DNA of 64,000 bases, taken from Tenrec ecaudatus. Its lineage: Eukaryota; Chordata; Mammalia; Afrosoricida; Tenrecidae. The translations under genes and the position numbers were made by a program. Every line of letters begins with the position of its first letter. Positions within the stretch are counted from its first letter, which is position 1. Below the pieces are notes generated by a model. It was not told where the DNA came from. It did no database searches and worked only from the letters and a program-made list of their open reading frames with translations. Shown piece by piece: positions 40,520 to 51,746 of the stretch. Location: positions 8,446,983-8,510,982 of the forward strand of contig NC_134541.1 in the NCBI RefSeq assembly GCF_050624435.1, given 5' to 3'.

Positions 40520-40735
40520 TCAAGGATCCCTGATGGTGTGGTGGGTTATGCATTCGGCTGCTAACCTCAAGCTCATCCATGAGAACTCACTAGCTACTCC
40601 CAGGGAGATAGGTGAGGCAATCTCCTCCCCTAAAGATGTGCAACCTCAGAAGCCCTAAAGAGCAGCTCCACTCTGTCCTGTAGGGTGCGGTGAGTTATAA
40701 TTGACTCGATGGCAGTTGTTGCTTGGGGTTTTGTT
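40520..40735 (+). mobile_element. AfroSINE
   Basis: AAGGATCCCTGATGGTGTGG head, GGCTGCTAACCTCAAGC, CTCCACTCTGTCCTGTAGGG and TTGACTCGATGGCAGTTG tail. The B-box region is altered. Confidence 0.86.
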
Positions 40736-40807
40736 TGAATATCTGATTTGATTGGTCTGAGAGGGAATTTGGGAATTGCTGTGTTTTTAATGTTCCAGGA
40801 GTGACTC

Positions 40808-40965
40808 CAGGAGTCCCTAGGTGGTGGGATTGATCCCAGCTGCTGCCCAAAAGTTGAAGGTTTGATTCCCTCAGAGGGAAGAACTGATGATCTGTTTCTG
40901 ATCCAGCAGGTGCTGAAAACCCTGTGGTGCACAGTCCTAGGTGACAGCTAACTCCAGTGCCGCAG
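40808..40965 (+). mobile_element. AfroSINE, second subtype
   Basis: AGGAGTCCCTAGGTGGTGGG head, AGTTGAAGGTTTGATTCCC, TCAGAGGGAAGAACTGATG, GCTGAAAACCCTGTGG and CACAGTCCTAGGTGAC. Same subtype as 15435 and 57905. Confidence 0.75.
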
Positions 40966-41545
40966 TGTAGTTTGCAATGACAATGTTCGAAGATGCACTT
41001 AATAAATATGTGTTCACTGACGGAATTCAACAAAGAAACATCTGCAACTATTGCTTTCCTAAACATCTCAAGGTTCTTTGAGTCCAGACTTACCTTATGA
41101 CTTAATGTTTTTGTCTCCCATAGGAAATCATCCCTTGTGGATGCTCAATAAATATTTGTTGCATTGAATTATTAAGTATTTTAATAGTCAATTTCTACAT
41201 GAGTTGACTCTGTACCACCTTATTTGTAGGAAGTAGAATATAAGTTATGGGGATCTGTCTAGAATTTCTAAAAGCTTCTGTGAAAAACTAAGGATTAGAG
41301 ATCATGCCTTTTGATTAATGATCAAGAATTTACTCTGAAAAGTCACTCAGCTTCCTTAAATTACATAGAGTCAACTCCCCATTCTGCGACACAATATTAA
41401 CCTAATGTATTATTCATGAGAGCCTTGATTTACTAGCTTGCATTGGTTCCCAGTTGGTTATCATATTGTCAAAATCAAGATAAGTTCTAAAGTGCCTGTA
41501 TATAGAAAAGGTAGAAGGGTGTCTGGGATCGTGCCTTTAAAATAA
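40966..41545. other. Mostly unassigned, with a MIR-like 3' piece
   Basis: GGATGCTCAATAAATATTTG at 41137-41156 resembles a MIR or L2 3' end. The rest is AT-rich with no recognisable gene. Confidence 0.45.
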
Positions 41546-41547
41546 AT

Positions 41548-41770
41548 AGTTTATTGAGCACCTACTATGTGCGGGTCATTGTGCTGGATGCTCCATTCAT
41601 ATTAGCTTGTTTTACCCTCAACAAGCCTATGGGAAAGGTTCCAGTAGGATAGTTAATATGTAAGTCATAGCTAACTGACACAAAATAGCACCGATCCTGA
41701 CTGCTACCTGATCCAAAGTGCCTAGAATGTTATAAAGCAGATGTAAATCCTCAGTAAATATGCATTGGGT
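41548..41770 (-). mobile_element. MIR
   Basis: TTATTGAGCACCTACTATGTG, CATTGTGCTGGATGC and CTCAACAAGCCTATGGGAAAG are classic antisense MIR blocks. A second MIR-like 3' motif (CCTCAGTAAATATGC) follows near 41750 and may be another copy. Confidence 0.78.
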
Positions 41771-41789
41771 GACTAAACCTTACGAGGTA

Positions 41790-42316
41790 TGTTAGTCTGG
41801 GTATACTAGAGAAGCAAACTCATAGACACTAAGGTGTATAAGAAAGACATTTATATACAAGAGCAATTGAATACTGAGAAAATTCCCCAACCTGTCCAGA
41901 TCTAATCCCTGTCTGATATTAGCCCATATGTCCGATGCCAATCTATAAAGTCCTCTTCACACTCATGAAACACATGCTATAATGCCGACTGGAGAAAGAT
42001 CACAGGCCAGTGGGTGGGAAGTCTTGTGGATCCAGTGGCATTGTAAGCATCTCAGAGCTGGCAGGAGTCTCCAGGTGACTGTTCCAGCTACGGGCACTAG
42101 TGTAGATCCATCTGTCTTGACCGTAGAGAGTCTCTTAGGAAGTGAGTCGAGAGAGAGAGTCTCTCACCTCCAAGGAGGAAACCCAGGAGTTCCCAGAATT
42201 CTCAGGAGAAGACCATGCTCACACAGAGGCCTTATTGGCTATAACCCGTTTGACAGACTAGACTCCACCCCTTCACTCTTAATCCTCTCAAGTCCCAAAT
42301 TGATGCCAGATTATGA
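41790..42316 (-). mobile_element. LTR-like repeat, family 1 (copy b)
   Basis: Antisense copy begins TGTTAGTCTGGGTATACTAG (complement of the ...CAGACTAACA end) and contains CAATCTATAAAGTCCTC, GGATCCAGTGGCATTG, TCCCAGAATTCTCAGGAG and GAGGCCTTATTGGC. It stops at CCAGATTATGAAA where an AfroSINE starts, so the last bases are lost. Confidence 0.7.
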
Positions 42317-42319
42317 AAG

Positions 42320-42527
42320 GAGACCTTGTTAGCACAATGGTTAAGCACTCAGCTGCTTATCAAAAGGCTGGCAGTTTGAATCCACTCTGCAGCTCTGCAG
42401 GAAACAAGCCAGGTAATCTTCAACTATGAAGATTACAACCAAGAAAACACTGCATGGAGATTCTGCTCTCTCACACGTGTTGCTAAGAGTCAGTCAACTC
42501 AGTGAGACCCAACAACAACAACAACAT
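42320..42527 (+). mobile_element. AfroSINE with (CAA)n tail
   Basis: GGAGACCTTGTTAGCAC, AATGGTTAAGCACTCAGC, GGCAGTTTGAATCC and a tail ending CAACAACAACAACAAC. The tail shows the 3' similarity to RTE ends that allows RTE machinery to move these SINEs. Confidence 0.86.
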
Positions 42528-42754
42528 GAGCTCTAGGATGTACACTGGAGGTCTTCTCCCCTTTCCACCATACCACGTTGGCTCTTCTGTAACTCTGTAC
42601 CTTGAAGGAGGTCTGGTGGTTCTTGGGCTAGCCTCATCAGAATTCTGTAGACGCTTATTAGAAATGTAGAGTTCCAAGTCCAGACCCTTTAAATCTGCAC
42701 TGTACAAGAATGGCTGGTGGTTTTATGCAATTGTAACTTTTACATACTGGGAAA

Positions 42755-42950
42755 CGTGTTGGGTTGCTAACTACAAGGTTGGTGGTTTAAACCCACCAGC
42801 TGGTCTGTGATAGAAAGATGACACTGTCTTGTTTCTATAAAGATTTAGTCTCTGAAACCCCAAGTATCGGTCCTATTCTGTCCTACAGGATAATACATCG
42901 GAACAGCTTTAACTTAATAGCAGTAGGTTTGCTTGTTGGTTGGTTTGCTT
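42755..42950 (+). mobile_element. AfroSINE
   Basis: GGGTTGCTAACTACAAGG, TTGGTGGTTTAAACCCACC, TAAAGATTTAGTCTCTG and GTCCTACAGGATAATAC. Confidence 0.82.
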
Positions 42951-43479
42951 TTAGTTTGGGAATCATTATTCTAGGAAATGCATTTCATAGTATATGTCTG
43001 AGTCTACAATAACAATTCCCAAGTTAGCTGTTGATATTGTTTTCTTTTGCATCAGAAATAGAAATCAAGAGTCTATTGCTTATAATCAAGAAGCTGGATG
43101 ATCAGGGCAGCAGCCAGTTAAGGGGCATGTCTAAGGTGCCCATGTGCCACATACTGGTTTACAGGCTGGAGTGTGTCCAGGGCCTTCCCTGAAGAAGCCC
43201 AGAGATCAGGCAATACAGGAATGCATGGATTGACGTACCACCATCAGCACCAGCAGTGTCCTGCTCTGAATGTATACATCACACTGTGTACGTGTCTAAG
43301 CGTATACATGAGAATGTCTGGCAGGGGTGGGAGGGGTGTGTATATGTATACACATACATATGAGCCATGATACCAGAATACTGTGTGCAGAATGCACATA
43401 CATATGCATAGTATTTGTGTGTGTACACACACATATGCACATTATTCTGGTATAATGGTTCAATACTTTCATCAGATTT
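42951..43479. other. Unassigned sequence with alternating purine-pyrimidine tracts
   Basis: TGTGTATATGTATACACATAC and similar alternating tracts occur between 43330 and 43440. No gene seen. Confidence 0.45.
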
Positions 43480-43655
43480 ATGTTGTTGTTGTTAGTGCTC
43501 CTGTGTACAATAAATGAAACACCAACGAATCCTCACACTTATTCCTGTGTCTGAGCCCATTGTGGTAGGCAGGATGTATCAATAGATCTTGGTGGGGGTG
43601 TGGGGGGGCCGGCAAGCTTCCTCTTTTTTGTTACCCTATCAGATTTCTAGAGATC
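43480..43655 (-). mobile_element. RTE 3' end fragment, antisense
   Basis: ATGTTGTTGTTGTTAGTGCTC start, AATGAAACACCAACG, GAGCCCATTGTGGTAGGC and a degraded right part with GCTTCCTCTTTTT. It ends about 85 bp before the UBA3 retrocopy. Confidence 0.65.
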
Positions 43656-43731
43656 ACAAAAAAAATTACTTATTTAGTATCAGACATGAACGTTAGAAAT
43701 CGACCACGAATGTTGGCACAGATAATCACTT

Positions 43732-43741
43732 AAATCTTACT
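43732..43741. repeat. Left target-site duplication of UBA3 retrocopy
   Basis: AAATCTTACT, repeated exactly at 45912-45921. The preceding TT gives TT/AAAT, close to the L1 endonuclease preference TT/AAAA. Confidence 0.88.
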
Positions 43742-45911
43742 CGTAGGGCCGGAGACCCCGCCCTCCCTGCCGGCAGCCCCACCCACCACGAGGGATTCTG
43801 GGAAGAGGCAGAAACCAATATGGCGGATGGTGAAGCCCCGGAGAAGAACAGGAGAACAGAGGAGCTGCTGGCTGAAAAAATGGCTGTTGATGGTGGGTGT
43901 GGGGACACTAGAGACTGGGAAGGTCGCTGGAACCATGTAAAGAAGTTCCTCGAGCATTCTGGACCCTTCACACACCCCGATTTCGAACCACGCAATGAAT
44001 CTCTTCCGTTTTTGTTCGATACATGTAAAGTTCTAGTCATTGGAGCTGGCGGCTTAGGATGTGAGCTCCTGAAAAACCTGGCATTGTCTGGTTTTAGGCA
44101 GATCCATGTTATAGACATGGACACTACAGATGTTTCCAATCGAAATAGGCAGTTTTTGTGTAGGCCCAAAGATGTTGGAAGACCAAAGGCTGAGGTTGCT
44201 GCTGAATTTCTGACAGAGTTCCTAACTGCAATGTAGTTCCACATTTCAACAAGATTCAAGATTTTAACGACACTTTCTACAGACAATTTCATATTATAGT
44301 TTGTGGACTAGACTCTATCGTTGCCAGAAGATGGATAAATGGCATGCTGATATCGCTTCTAAATTATGAAGATGGTGTGTTAGATCCCAGCTCCATTGTC
44401 CCTTTGATAGACGGAGGCTCTGACGGTTTTAAAGGCAGTGCCCGAGTGATTCTGCCTGGAATGACTGCTTGTATTGAGTGCACGTTGGAACTTTATCCAC
44501 CTCAGGTTACTTTTCCCATGTGCACCATTGCATCAATGCCCAGGCTACCTGAACACTGTATTGTGTATGTAAGGATGTTGCAGTGGCCTAAGAAGCAGCC
44601 TTTTGGAGAAGGCATTCCATTAGATGGAGATGATCCTGATCATATTCAGTGGGTTTTCCAAAAATCTCTAGAGAGAGCATCACAATACAATATTAGGGGT
44701 GTTACATATAGACTCACTCAAGGGGTGGTGAAGTGAATTATTCCTGCAGTAGCTTCCACAAATGCAGTTATTGCAGCTGTGTGCACAGCCACTGAAGTTT
44801 TTTAAGATAGCAACAAGTGCGTACATTCCCCTTAACAATTACTTGGTATTCAGCAATGCAGATGGGCTGGACACGCACACATTGGAAGCAGAGAGAAAGG
44901 AACACTGCCCAGCTTGTAGCCAGCTTCCTCAGAACACCGCATTCTCCCCTTTGACTACACTGCGGGAGGTTCTGGACTACCCGACCAACCGTGCTGCTCT
45001 GCAAATGACATCTCCAGCCATTACAGCCACATTAGAGGGAAAAACAGAACACTTCATTTGCAGTCAGTAGCCTCTACTGAAGAACGAACAAGGCCAAATC
45101 TCTCCAAGACACTGAAAGAACCGGGACTCATTGATGGGCAAGAATTGGCAGTTGCTGATGTCTCCACACCACAGACTGTACTCTTCAAACTTCATTTTAC
45201 TTTTTAAGGAAAATAAATGTGCACCTAAGAGTAAACTCATGGAAATAGACTTTGTGGCTACCAAGAAATTTAACTTCATTTTTAGCATTGGTGTTGCTGG
45301 AATTGACTTTCTAATATATATATATATATACAATGAATCCTCTTTTTTTTTTTTACAACTTTGTAACTTACCCTTGAAGACAGAATTTTGGGGTTGGCGT
45401 CTATAAGCATTTTCTCGAATAACCTGTGAAATGCCTGCAAAGATGATGTGCATGTGACTTGCTTCTCCCGGAAGAGAGGCAAACACTCTTGTGTGTGAGT
45501 TTTGTTGGTTGTGGTCAAAGAATGTATTCTTCAGCTTTCAGTTGCATACTTACACCCCTTGACAACAATAAGACAATGGAATTTTAAAAACAAACAAAAA
45601 TGTAACCACCTATCAGCCCTCTAGAGCGTAGTTACCAGAGTATTTTTTGCGTGATTTAATAATTATTTACTTGTGGCTGTCCACGTGAATGTAAATTATT
45701 GAAAAGGTTTATCTTGTCCATAATTTGTAAATGGTGTTATAGCCAAATACCTGTGCATAGAAATGGGAATATTTACATGTATTTATTTGTGGTGCCATAG
45801 AGGCTAATATACACATCATTAAAGCCAAGATGTTTAAGAAGAATTTAATGTTTAAATAGTTATCATTGATGCTTTCACATTATTTATTAATAAAATCATA
45901 TATTGTCAAAA
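43742..45911 (+). pseudogene. UBA3: UBA3 processed retrocopy (NEDD8-activating enzyme catalytic subunit)
   Basis: The parent enzyme activates NEDD8 with NAE1 and passes it to UBE2M. The retrocopy has 5' UTR, an ATG at 43820-43822, an intronless coding body to TAA at 45205-45207, 3' UTR, AATAAA (45889-45894) and a short A tail. Its 1388-nt body compares with 1392 nt in human. Recognisable stretches are [15 protein letters not shown], the nucleotide-binding [34 protein letters not shown] and [16 protein letters not shown] with the adenylation domain's catalytic Cys (237 in human). Disabling changes are: 4 bases lost near 44212, TGA at 44734-44736 (about residue 308), one extra T in 44798-44803 and one base lost near 45040-45046. 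In-frame changes are one codon lost near 43850 and one gained at 44785-44787. No promoter of its own is evident. Gene identity is from memory of the human protein. Confidence 0.95.
45313..45330. repeat. (TA)n tract in UBA3 3' UTR
   Basis: About nine TA units lie in the former 3' UTR, followed by a T run at 45342-45353. Confidence 0.9.
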
Positions 45912-45921
45912 AAATCTTACT
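45912..45921. repeat. Right target-site duplication of UBA3 retrocopy
   Basis: AAATCTTACT directly follows the A tail and matches 43732-43741 in all 10 bases. Confidence 0.88.
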
Positions 45922-46034
45922 AGAGGCTAGTGTGCACATATGCATGAGCTAATACATGTATGTGATAACCATATATCAGCATTTAACTAAGTGCAATACT
46001 TCCATTCATCCACTCATCCTTATGAATTAAGACA

Positions 46035-46203
46035 CCATGGCAACAATACACCCAAAGCGCAGTTGCTGCCACCAGGCTGATGGTGACCCGCAGTGATCCT
46101 GAAGACTGCAGACCGTTATGGAGCAACTCGCCGCGTCCTCCTCCTGCACAGGAGCTGGTGGGATTGGACCAGTGACCTCGTGAGTAGTAGTTCAACCTTT
46201 ACC
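46035..46203 (-). mobile_element. Diverged AfroSINE
   Basis: CAGTTGCTGCCACCAGGCTG, GGAGCAACTCGCCGCGTCC, GGTGGGATTGGACCAGTGACC and TTTACCCAACAGGACC resemble an antisense SINE with an unusual GC-rich body. Confidence 0.6.
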
Positions 46204-46211
46204 CAACAGGA

Positions 46212-46375
46212 CCAATAATAGCTCATGGTCACATGCTGGGCTGCTACCGCCAACGTCAGCGCTTCCCAATCAGCTGCTGCTCCAGCCTCGGAAAACCCAC
46301 AGGGACAGTTCCACCCTGTCCTACAGGGTCGCTGTGAGTCAGAATCAGCTCATTGGCAGTGATTTTGGTTTTTGA
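46212..46375 (+). mobile_element. AfroSINE
   Basis: GGGCTGCTACCGCCAACGTC, CACAGGGACAGTTCCACCC, TACAGGGTCGCTGTGAGTC and GGCAGTGATTTTGG. It keeps several CpGs. Confidence 0.84.
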
Positions 46376-46469
46376 TTCATATACTAATTGAAGGTATTCT
46401 TTCAAGGCTTCATATTAACTAAGTTAATTACCATGAAAATTAGAAATTATTTCTATTTTCAATATTAAT

Positions 46470-46590
46470 AAGCAAAGGCTAAGATGATAACCAATGTGAC
46501 CACAGCCACACAGGTAGAAACTGGACACATGAGAACTCAAACATGAGGATTCTGATGAGAGTCCAGATCTGAGCCACTATCTGGCTACAA
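46470..46590 (-). mobile_element. MIR-like fragment
   Basis: GATGATAACCAATGTGACC, ACAGCCACACAGGTAG and AGAGTCCAGATCTGAGCC read as antisense MIR middle sequence (GGTCACACAGCTAG). Confidence 0.5.
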
Positions 46591-46704
46591 GTAATTGAAA
46601 GTATAGCTAAATATCCTCAAGGGGAGTAATAGAGAACCCATTGATCGAGCAGGGGAGAAGGAAGACCAACAGCTTATCAATAGTAGTCACTCAACTTTGA
46701 TCAG

Positions 46705-46890
46705 CAAAAACACCCTCAAGCTCGCTGTCATTAAGCCAATTCCATCATCTGATGGGTTTCTAAGACTGTGATTCTCTAAGACAGTAGAATGCCTCATCTT
46801 TGCCCTCAGATCTGTTGGTGGTTTCAAATTACTGACCTTGCCGTTCCCAGTCCAGGGAGTACTTCGCTATAACACCAGCACTCCTCACTC
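46705..46890 (-). mobile_element. AfroSINE
   Basis: CTCGCTGTCATTAAGCC, GATGGGTTTCTAAGACTG, CATCTTTGCCCTCAG and GGTGGTTTCAAATTACTGACC in antisense order. Confidence 0.75.
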
Positions 46891-47697
46891 AGCCTGGACA
46901 GCCCTTTCAAATGGCAGACCCAGAGGTTTAATCCAACTTGTTACATGTATTACTTGAATGTGCCAAACACTCCAATCTAAATAGAAACGAACCTTGTGTC
47001 TGTGTATGTCCATGAGATACTTTCACTATGTGTAGGCCCATATGTGAGTTGACATATATGCATACACACACATATATAAAATTATTTATATATGTACAAA
47101 GGCCCATGAACACACAAAGCCTTAAACCAGGAGCAGAAGTCATATCAATGTCTATCTGTCCTGCTGCTTTTGCTACCATTCTTTCTTCATTTCATGATAA
47201 CGTACTCATTGCTCCAACCGAAGCTTCTTCCTCCCATTGTCCTGTGAATATACTCTAATGGAAGACATTGTCAAAACCATCACCCTCTTCGGCCTATGGA
47301 GAAAATGTTTTCAGGGCTAGGGCCCATGCAGCTATAATTTTTAATCCACTTGGAGCACACGTATGGCTAAGACAAGCCCCTCGGTGATTGTCGTCCTTGT
47401 TCGGCTTGTGGTCATTGTCAGCCCTTTCTCAAGCCTCAATGTGCCTTCACATCACCCAGAATTTTGCTAACAGGCAGCATGTGCTGCAGCAAGTGTGGGT
47501 GGAGTCGACTTTTCTAGCACGGGGATGCTAAGGCAGAACTTGTGAAGGAGGAGAGTTATACATCATTTGCTTTAACATTGATTTTCAGTTGACTTTTTTA
47601 CCTCAAATGTGAGTGCTCTGGACACTCAGAGACACTCACATGTAAAATGTCAGAGTGAACCTCACCTCCAAGGATAGAGGATTCCTTGTTGTTTGAG
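46891..47697. other. Unassigned sequence
   Basis: A short alternating CATACACACACATATAT tract lies at 47060-47080. No recognised gene or repeat elsewhere. Confidence 0.4.
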
Positions 47698-47882
47698 GAC
47701 CAAACCAACCAAACACACTGCCGTAGAGTCGATGTGGACTCATAGCAAACCCCTGTGGTTTCCAAGAGTGGGCCTGTTAATGGGAGTAGAAAGCCAGTCT
47801 TTCTCCTGCAGAGCTGCCAGTGGTTTCAAACTGCCATCCATATGGGTCGCAGCCCAATGCCTAACCACTACATCACCAGGGT
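47698..47882 (-). mobile_element. AfroSINE
   Basis: CACTGCCGTAGAGTCGATG, GGACTCATAGCAAACCC, TTTCTCCTGCAGAGCTGCC and TACATCACCAGGG. Full length. Confidence 0.87.
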
Positions 47883-47919
47883 ATTTTGGCTTTACTGGGT
47901 GTCTCGTATGTACCTAATG

Positions 47920-48118
47920 AAAACCCAAACCCATCACCAATCACTTGCAATTAAGTCATTGTGCTCCTGTAGAACAGGGAAGAATGGCTCTGTGGGGGTT
48001 TCAACACTATGCCTCTTTAAGGAAATAGACAGTCTCATCTTTCTCCTGCAGGGTAGCTGGTGGGTTTGAACTGTAACCTTCAGGGAGCAGGGAACTCACT
48101 GCACCATCAAGGCTCCTC
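47920..48118 (-). mobile_element. AfroSINE
   Basis: AAACCCATCACCAATCACTTG, GGGGGTTTCAACAC, CTTTCTCCTGCAGGGTAGC and CACCATCAAGGCTCC. The tail end is altered. Confidence 0.8.
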
Positions 48119-48766
48119 GTTAAAGGCAAATGGGTGATTAATTCCAGGCAGGAGGCCTGCTCTATGCCTTTAATATCAACATTCTCTTTTTTGGCTCGCC
48201 AGCATGGTTACTTGTTAGAACACAAAATGATAATCTAAATGTTAACAAGTTGTCATTAAAGAATGATGACCACTTTCAAAGTACAAGTAATCCCCGACAT
48301 CCCATAAAGAGGTGATGGAAGACATGATATTTCATTCATTCTGAAGCTTCATTAGCAATTCCTCTTGGAGGCAGCTGGGACTCTAGCACCTTATCTGGAG
48401 AACTTTGCAACTGACTAGTGTAGTAATTAGTTACACCTAAAACATGGGAAGATGTATGTGGCAGGGGATGGCTTGGGTACAAAGTGATGAAGCACCTTTT
48501 GAACGGAGTCATATAAAGAGTCTTTTGCCAAGCGCACACACACAGGACTCTAAAATCACATTCTGGAGTCACGCTGGGAGGAGCCGCCTGTTCAGTGCAT
48601 GGGGGTAAGAGAAACAGGGTTCAAGAAAGGGACTGGGGTCCTACAAATGTTTCCAGATATCTAATAACAATGTTTCGAAGACTTTCCAAAATAACAGCAG
48701 TCTTCATTGGCAACATCATCATGCTAAGGTTCTCTGCTCCCATAAAGATTTATAGCCTCAATAACA
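48119..48766. other. Unassigned sequence
   Basis: No repeat hallmark or coding evidence. The part around 48190-48300 is repeat-free and AT-rich. Confidence 0.4.
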
Positions 48767-48767
48767 T

Positions 48768-48965
48768 AAGTGGGGACGGGGGTCTGATTGTGCAATTGTT
48801 AAGGCCGTGGCTGCTGACTGATAGGTTGGCCATTCACACCCACCGAGCATTTCTGCAGCAGAAAAGATCTTGTTCCCATAAAACTTACAGCTTGGAAAAT
48901 CCTTCAGGACAGTTCTACTCCGTCATGTTGGGTCAGTATGACTTGAAATCAGCACTATGGTGTCC
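48768..48965 (+). mobile_element. AfroSINE
   Basis: GGGGTCTGATTGTGCAATTG, AGGCCGTGGCTGCTGACTG, AGGACAGTTCTACTCCGTC and GGGTCAGTATGACTTG. Confidence 0.8.
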
Positions 48966-49357
48966 AAAAGGCCTTGCTTTGGTAAATAAATTGAATGATG
49001 CATGAAAGCAATGTACCGTCTTCTGTTATTTCAGTGGATCCAGGAGTTTTAAGGAGAGGAGTGGTGTTTTGCTTTCTTTCCCTTCATTGTTCTCTGTTTC
49101 TTTGTTTTACTATCTGTTCTACTGATGTGTCTCCCAGGAAAGAACTCTGTGCTCAGAGGACCCGCACAGGTTCACCATTGCCGCTCCCAGAAGAAGGACG
49201 GGGAGTGATGGCAAACTTCCTCAGCATTGGCTCTCATTGGCCCAACCTGGTCCTTGCATGCATGCTTGGATGAAGAAAGGGCTGGAGAGTGGAATGCATG
49301 AGAGGCCTGGGTCCCCTGACCAAGTTCTGACTATTAGCAGGTGGAGGCAGGGGAGTT
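48966..49357. other. Unassigned sequence
   Basis: No recognisable repeat. A short frame (48995-49273) with a hydrophobic run, LSLHCSLFLCFTICS, is within chance expectation. Confidence 0.4.
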
Positions 49358-49359
49358 TA

Positions 49360-49535
49360 AATGAGTTCTGGCGGTGTGGCGGATTACAGTTGGGTTGCTA
49401 ACCATCAGGTTAACTTTGAAACTATCAGCCTTTCTGGAGGAGAAAGACAGGGTTCTCTGCTCCATCAAGCTTCCAGCCGCAGAAATCCACGGGGACACTA
49501 TCATTCAGAATCAACTTGATGTTAATGAGTTTGGC
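49360..49535 (+). mobile_element. AfroSINE
   Basis: GAGTTCTGGCGGTGTGGCGG head, GGGTTGCTAACCATCAGG, TCTGGAGGAGAAAGACAGG and CAGAATCAACTTGATG. The middle is shortened. Confidence 0.82.
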
Positions 49536-49624
49536 AAACACATAGAAAATAAGATAAAACATAGGACTAACGAAAACGAACACAGGGAGAAATAGAACAT
49601 TGGAATAGCCCTCGCTTTGGTAAA

Positions 49625-49815
49625 GAAATTGAATGTGGGTCTGCTGGGCTGCTAACCACAAGGCCAGCAGGCCAAAACCACCACCCGCTGCTCCATGAGA
49701 GAAAGACGGGTCCTTCTGCTTTCCGAAAAGAGTCTCAGAAACTCAAGGGGTAGTCGGCGTGACTGATAGGGGCATTATGAGTCAGCCTAGATGGCGGCAA
49801 GTTTGAGTTTGGGGT
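49625..49815 (+). mobile_element. AfroSINE
   Basis: GGGCTGCTAACCACAAGG, CAAAACCACCACCCGCTGC, TCCATGAGAGAAAGACG and GATGGCGGCAAGTTTGAG. Confidence 0.85.
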
Positions 49816-50050
49816 CTCCCTCCTAAAAAACTAAGTTAAATTTGTAAAACTTCAGGACCAGATGAATTGATATTTCAAAATAATGTACCAGGATAATTTA
49901 ATTAGTAAATTCATGGTCTTTCAACAGCAGTGTAAGATATATATATATGGAAAAATAATACGCCTTCACATATACCTCTATATCCCAACCAAATATCAAT
50001 TTGAGATATGTTATAAGCATATACATACAAGCTAAAATGATCACTCTGAT

Positions 50051-50552
50051 TGTGGTAGTTACATAATCTGTTGTCAGTTTGAAACTTACGGGTAAAGGGG
50101 TGGAGTTTAACCTGTCAATCAGGTTGAAGTTTGATGACTTCATTTGGAGTTGTTAAAGAGATAAATAGCTTGCTGGAGGTGGGACACACGCTCACTCCCT
50201 GGGAGACATTGCAGCTGACAAGACATTTGGAGCTACACTATGGCCCTGAGCTGTAGAAGCCACATGGAGACCCCTGCGAGCAATGAGATTACAACACCAC
50301 TGGATCCACAAGACTTCCCATCCACTGGCCTGTGATCTTCCTGCATTTGGCATCATTGCATGTGTTGCAAGAGTCTGAAGAGGAATTTGTAGATTGGTGT
50401 CAGACATTTGGGCTAATATCAGACTTATGGACTTGAGCTGAATGGGGCTGGAATGTGTTCTCAATATACAATTTCTCTTTTATATACATCTCTTTCTTAT
50501 ACACATATGAGTGTCTATGAATTTGTTTCTCGAGTCTCCCTGGACTAACACA
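50051..50552 (+). mobile_element. LTR-like repeat, family 1 (copy c)
   Basis: Starts TGTGGTAGTTACATAATC and ends GGACTAACACA. It shares GGAGACATTGCAGCTGACAAG, CAACACCACTGGATCCAC, CTTCCTGCATTTGGCATC and TATGAATTTGTTTCTC with copies a, b and d. The flanking pentamers do not match, so no target duplication can be claimed. Confidence 0.72.
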
Positions 50553-51706
50553 GGAGGATAGGCCTACCAGATGTACACACATCTGACAAAGAACTTTAAT
50601 CCAGACTCTGTAAAGAACTAAGACAGTTCAGTCATAAAACACTCATGTGATTCAAGAAAAAAATGAGCCAATGTCTTGAACATATGCTTTCACAAAAGAA
50701 GATCCATGAATGGCCGATGGGTGGACAGAAAGACGGTTCACACCGCGCAGGCACCAAGTGAGCTTACTCACTGAATGTCCAGCGAGCTGCAAGGACAGAC
50801 ACTAGAATCCCAAATCTGAACTACGTTCCACACTATACAGTGCTTCTTGGTTAAGTTGTTGTTATTTTTCCCCTGAGTGGACGCACTATAAGGCTGAGTA
50901 TTTTATTAAGCAAACTTTGGGGGTGGTGTGCTGTCTCCCCGCTCTGGCTCACAGGGTCTCTGTGCAACAGGACAAAACACTTCCCGCTTCACAATGTGAA
51001 ATTGGTGACATGTGATTTCGTGATACGCTGTCGACTCTTCCCTTCCAAACAACGGGGGGGCGGATTTTCATCAATCGTTTCTCTCCCTCTTCGGCTCTAT
51101 ATTTCTGGAGCCTGCTACGGCTGCCTTGATCTGACAGACTGGGCTTCCCACATGGTTGAACGATGTTTGCTCAGAGCTCTGGATATAATGTGACTTGCAG
51201 GCAAAAAAGAGAAGCTTGCCAAGAAGACAATTAATTGATAAATTAATATAGAAAAATTAATTCAGGGGGAAATAGGGGTCACAGTGATAGCATGAGTGTG
51301 AACCCTAACCCCAAGTGAGAAGGATGCTTGAGCCCTTTTACTGAAGATGCTGTAATCCCCACGTGCATACTGATAGGTGCCTCACTGGACCCAAGGGTAC
51401 CAGCAAGCACGAAGATGGGGCAGGAACCTGGTCGGCATTTTGTTCTGCCAGACAAGAGTTTGCACTTACTCGGAAGCAACAAACTGCAAGTCTAAGGGGG
51501 GCTTCAAAAAAATCCATAGGAAAAAAAGAATTCAAAGAAAAGGGAAAATAGAATTCAAGCGTTTTGAAGCCTCCTCATATTGCACATAAACAGCCTCCTG
51601 TCCGGTGGCCTTTCAGGAAGATTGGTGATCATTAGCAAGCCTCTTTTCTCTCTCACTCTAGTAAAAGAACAATGGTGGACATCCTTCCCATTTGTATGTA
51701 GCTGCA

Positions 51707-51746
<40 letters not shown>

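Noticed and set aside
43370..43453. Inverted repeat ATACCAGAATA with about 60 bp between arms, possible hairpin RNA
   Set aside because: Arms of 11 bp in low-complexity alternating sequence are likely by chance and no stem extends beyond them.
43726..44292. 188-codon minus-strand open frame
   Set aside because: It is antisense to the UBA3 retrocopy and follows from the codon use of the sense frame.
50046..50557. Target duplication around LTR-like copy c
   Set aside because: The flanking pentamers CTGAT and GGAGG do not match, so no claim is made.
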